Shown one piece after another: positions 5,335-7,078 of a stretch of DNA of 7,078 nucleotides; within the stretch, counting starts at the first letter, position 1, and each line of letters starts with the position of its first letter. Origin of the DNA: MGIIb-O3 sp046710875 (lineage in GTDB: Archaea; Thermoplasmatota; Poseidoniia; Poseidoniales; Thalassarchaeaceae); the NCBI GenBank assembly GCA_046710875.1, contig JBKEHQ010000067.1:1-7078 (forward strand), in the 5' to 3' direction. The notes under the pieces are model-generated. The model did no database searches. It was not told where the DNA came from and was given only the letters and a program-made list of their open reading frames with translations. Position numbers and translations under genes: made by a program.

Positions 5335-7078
5335 TCATTCCAAATGTATTCTCTTTGATCGGAACTTGGCAATTTTAGTTTTTTGCCAATTGACCAATCT
5401 AAATAACATGAATATTAAGAAAATCGATATTAATGTTATTAATAAATATACATCCTGGTCAAATGGCCTATTTGGATCATATGGATGAGAATCTTGAGCA
5501 TCTAGAATGTTGTCCCCATCATCATCAATATCCAATAGGTTAATTTCTCCATCATTATCTAAATCCAAGAAGTCAATTGATGAGAATTCAGGAATTTCTG
5601 ACTCTTCTTCTTCCACGATATCTAGATTGGGGTCCGGTATACATCCAATTATATTTCCAATTGCAAGTAAATGGGTAATGTCAACATATGAAGAGTTTAA
5701 TCCTGGTTCAAAAATACAACCATCGGAATTATCCCCTACAGAATCTCCATCAGAATCCATCCATTCCAATGGATCATTGTCGAAAAGGTCAAAGTTGTCC
5801 CCTTTATTATCTCCATCTAAATCGCTCCATTCATTTGGATCTAATTCAAAAGAGTCATTAGAATCCTCATAGCCATCATTGTCATCATCTTTATCAAAAT
5901 TATTACCTAGTGTATCTCCATCTGTATCTATATATTCGGAAGGATCAAGTGGGAACTCATCGCCTAACAAATTACAGTATTCTAAAGTAATTGTATAAAC
6001 TGGATGACCATTAGATAAATTGGTAAAGTCTGATGGATAAATTAGTGGATATGAAGATGGGAGATAGGCTAAAACAGAAGGATGCATTAAAGGAACTTCT
6101 TCACCCAATGATGTTAAGATATTAACACTACCAATATTGTGATTACTGCCATAATTATTATTTGATGAATCAACAAAAGATGTCCCAGTATTAGTATCGC
6201 ATACACCATCACCATCATCATCTGCATCGAAATTATCGCCTAATTGATCCCCGTCATAATCAGACCATTCAAATTTATTAGAAGAAAATGTATCAAAGTT
6301 ATCTGTTCGCCCATCATTATCATCATCCAGATCAGTATTATCTCCAATGCCATCTGAATCTGTGTCACTCCACTCAGTCCTATCTAAGGGAAAAGCATCC
6401 ATAATTATTACTTGATAGACTATATTGCCATTTGAATCTATAAATGCCGCAGTATAAGTATCATTTACTCCGTCATTATCATCATCCGGATCTATATTAT
6501 CTGGAATTTGGTCACGATCTGTATCTGCAGAAATATTCGGATCTAATGGATCAAAATCAATTGCATCTGGTACTCCATCATTATCATCATCTAAATCATT
6601 GATATCTACAATCGAATCTCCATCCGTATCCAATATACAGTCATTAAGAGAATTTGAAGCTGTTCGAATCGTAGATTTTAATTCTGGACATGCAATTTGG
6701 CCCATTGCCATCACAGTTTCAACATAATGCCCAAGTGAAGCCTCTGCACAATTTGCTAAACCTCTGATATTAGAATAATGCCCTATCTTACAAGGGGATT
6801 GATCTAATGAAGAAGAATTTGGAGCATCATAACCCTTGGCTGCGAGCGAACAAGATGTTTGACCAGAAGAGGGTTGATAAGTACCTGGATTACAAGGAGT
6901 TTGGAAACCTGAACCATGATTGAGATCTATATTTTCAGGAGCATTGTTGTCCACAATATTTCCATTACCTAATTGCCCATTAGAGTTATATCCCCAGCAA
7001 TACAAAGTTGCATCATCCAAGATTGCACAAGAATGTCGTTGCCCTACTGAAATTGATGATGCTGAACGACCAATAGGG
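5335..7078 (-). CDS. Surface protein with RCC1-like, Cys-rich and TSP3 calcium repeats (N-terminus outside window)
   Basis: Partial: the frame is open to the right edge, giving the last 580 residues. There is no reason to start at the TTG at 7020, since in-frame coding with an RCC1 pattern (ISVGQRHSCAI...LYCWGYNSNGQLGNG) continues upstream. In window numbering, residues 1-45 are the end of an RCC1-like beta-propeller. Residues 60-130 are Cys-rich (CNPGTYQPSSGQTSC, then C..GHYS...C, C..GHYV), resembling GCC2/GCC3 ephrin-receptor-like modules. From about 150 to 540 there are some eight thrombospondin type 3-like units (DTDGDSIVD, DDDNDGVPD and relatives), expected to bind calcium. Two longer, less acidic inserts interrupt them. 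About 542-562 is one membrane segment (VYLLITLISIFLIFMLF), followed by a basic tail with QKTKIAKFRSKR. The layout predicts an extracellular protein held by its C-terminus, with the tail inside. Such proteins are common in Marine Group II archaea; adhesion or capture of polymers is plausible but unproven. Confidence 0.85.
   Translation of the reverse strand, partial: PIGRSASSISVGQRHSCAILDDATLYCWGYNSNGQLGNGNIVDNNAPENIDLNHGSGFQTPCNPGTYQPSSGQTSCSLAAKGYDAPNSSSLDQSPCKIGHYSNIRGLANCAEASLGHYVETVMAMGQIACPELKSTIRTASNSLNDCILDTDGDSIVDINDLDDDNDGVPDAIDFDPLDPNISADTDRDQIPDNIDPDDDNDGVNDTYTAAFIDSNGNIVYQVIIMDAFPLDRTEWSDTDSDGIGDNTDLDDDNDGRTDNFDTFSSNKFEWSDYDGDQLGDNFDADDDGDGVCDTNTGTSFVDSSNNNYGSNHNIGSVNILTSLGEEVPLMHPSVLAYLPSSYPLIYPSDFTNLSNGHPVYTITLEYCNLLGDEFPLDPSEYIDTDGDTLGNNFDKDDDNDGYEDSNDSFELDPNEWSDLDGDNKGDNFDLFDNDPLEWMDSDGDSVGDNSDGCIFEPGLNSSYVDITHLLAIGNIIGCIPDPNLDIVEEEESEIPEFSSIDFLDLDNDGEINLLDIDDDGDNILDAQDSHPYDPNRPFDQDVYLLITLISIFLIFMLFRLVNWQKTKIAKFRSKRIHLE
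5366..5389 (+). terminator. Stem-loop with T6 run downstream of tRNA-Leu
   Basis: TTGGCAA (5366-5372) and TTGCCAA (5383-5389) form a perfect 7-bp inverted repeat, and T6 (5379-5384) falls between and into the second arm. The T-run lies about 50 bases after the tRNA and could stop the short tRNA transcript in the archaeal way. It overlaps the coding sequence for the C-terminal tail of the surface protein, whose Lys-rich tail (AAA codons) alone can account for the T-run, so the call is weak. Confidence 0.25.
5500..6635 (-). repeat. DNA footprint of TSP3-like Asp-rich repeats
   Basis: On the + strand, near-identical tracts of the type CCATCATTATCATCATC recur (around 6578, 6470, 6311, 6211 and 5873). 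They alternate with tracts such as ATCTCCATC and GATCCCCGTC. Read on the - strand they encode Asp/Asn/Gly loops (DDDNDG, DxDGDxxGDN). The spacing is uneven because of two inserted non-acidic segments, the larger between about 5955 and 6195. These are coding repeats within the surface protein, not an independent element, but they can recombine or confuse assembly. Confidence 0.8.

Noticed and set aside
5507..5872. 121-residue + strand frame rich in Ser/Pro opposite the calcium repeats
   Set aside because: Its composition is simply the complement of Asp-rich repeat codons; no start signal or domain supports it.
5873..6600. Possible CRISPR or tandem-repeat array from the recurring CATCATTATCATCATC tracts
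   Set aside because: The repeats vary, have irregular spacing and translate into TSP3-like Asp-rich loops in one open frame.
5335..7020. Surface protein as a complete gene starting with TTG at 7020
   Set aside because: The frame continues with RCC1-like sequence to the window edge and no signal peptide is present; it is a partial gene.

Overview
The window most likely comes from a marine Euryarchaeon of the Marine Group II type (Candidatus Poseidoniales). This is inferred from four things: AT-rich DNA, a tRNA-Leu of archaeal build, a bacterial-type glycerol-3-phosphate dehydrogenase (reported for this lineage), and a large surface protein joining RCC1, Cys-rich and thrombospondin type 3 calcium repeats. 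No rRNA or other taxonomic marker is present, so the assignment is an inference.

Left half (about 1-3896, + strand): a three-gene ABC importer. It encodes a 696-residue lipoprotein binding protein made of two homologous lobes, a PhnC-like ATPase and a PhnE-like permease. ATPase and permease overlap by ATGA. The binding protein is the highlight. Its general architecture is PhnD-like, but both lobes carry signatures I know from animal transferrins (SCHT..., YYGxxGALxCL...GxVAF, and the cysteines that pair in transferrin). Lobe 1 keeps some of the iron and anion ligands; lobe 2 has lost most of them. The cargo could be ferric iron, another metal-anion complex, or a phosphonate/phosphate-like anion. 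The ATPase frame has no normal start codon upstream of its Walker A motif. One extra C at 2312 appears to split an ATG. A perfect 8-bp inverted repeat sits between the binding-protein and ATPase genes.

Middle (3907-5143, - strand): a two-gene unit, gpsA followed after 4 bases by a 74-residue winged-helix-like protein. It converges on the permease gene with only a 10-base gap.

Right part (5244-7078): a tRNA-Leu(TAG) gene on the + strand, divergent from gpsA, then the C-terminal 580 residues of a surface protein on the - strand that runs off the right edge. That protein shows the end of an RCC1-like region, a Cys-rich segment, about eight Asp-rich calcium repeats, and a C-terminal membrane anchor.

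The importer, the gpsA pair and the surface protein look like separate transcription units. Nothing in the window ties the three functionally. No mobile element, CRISPR array or origin was seen.
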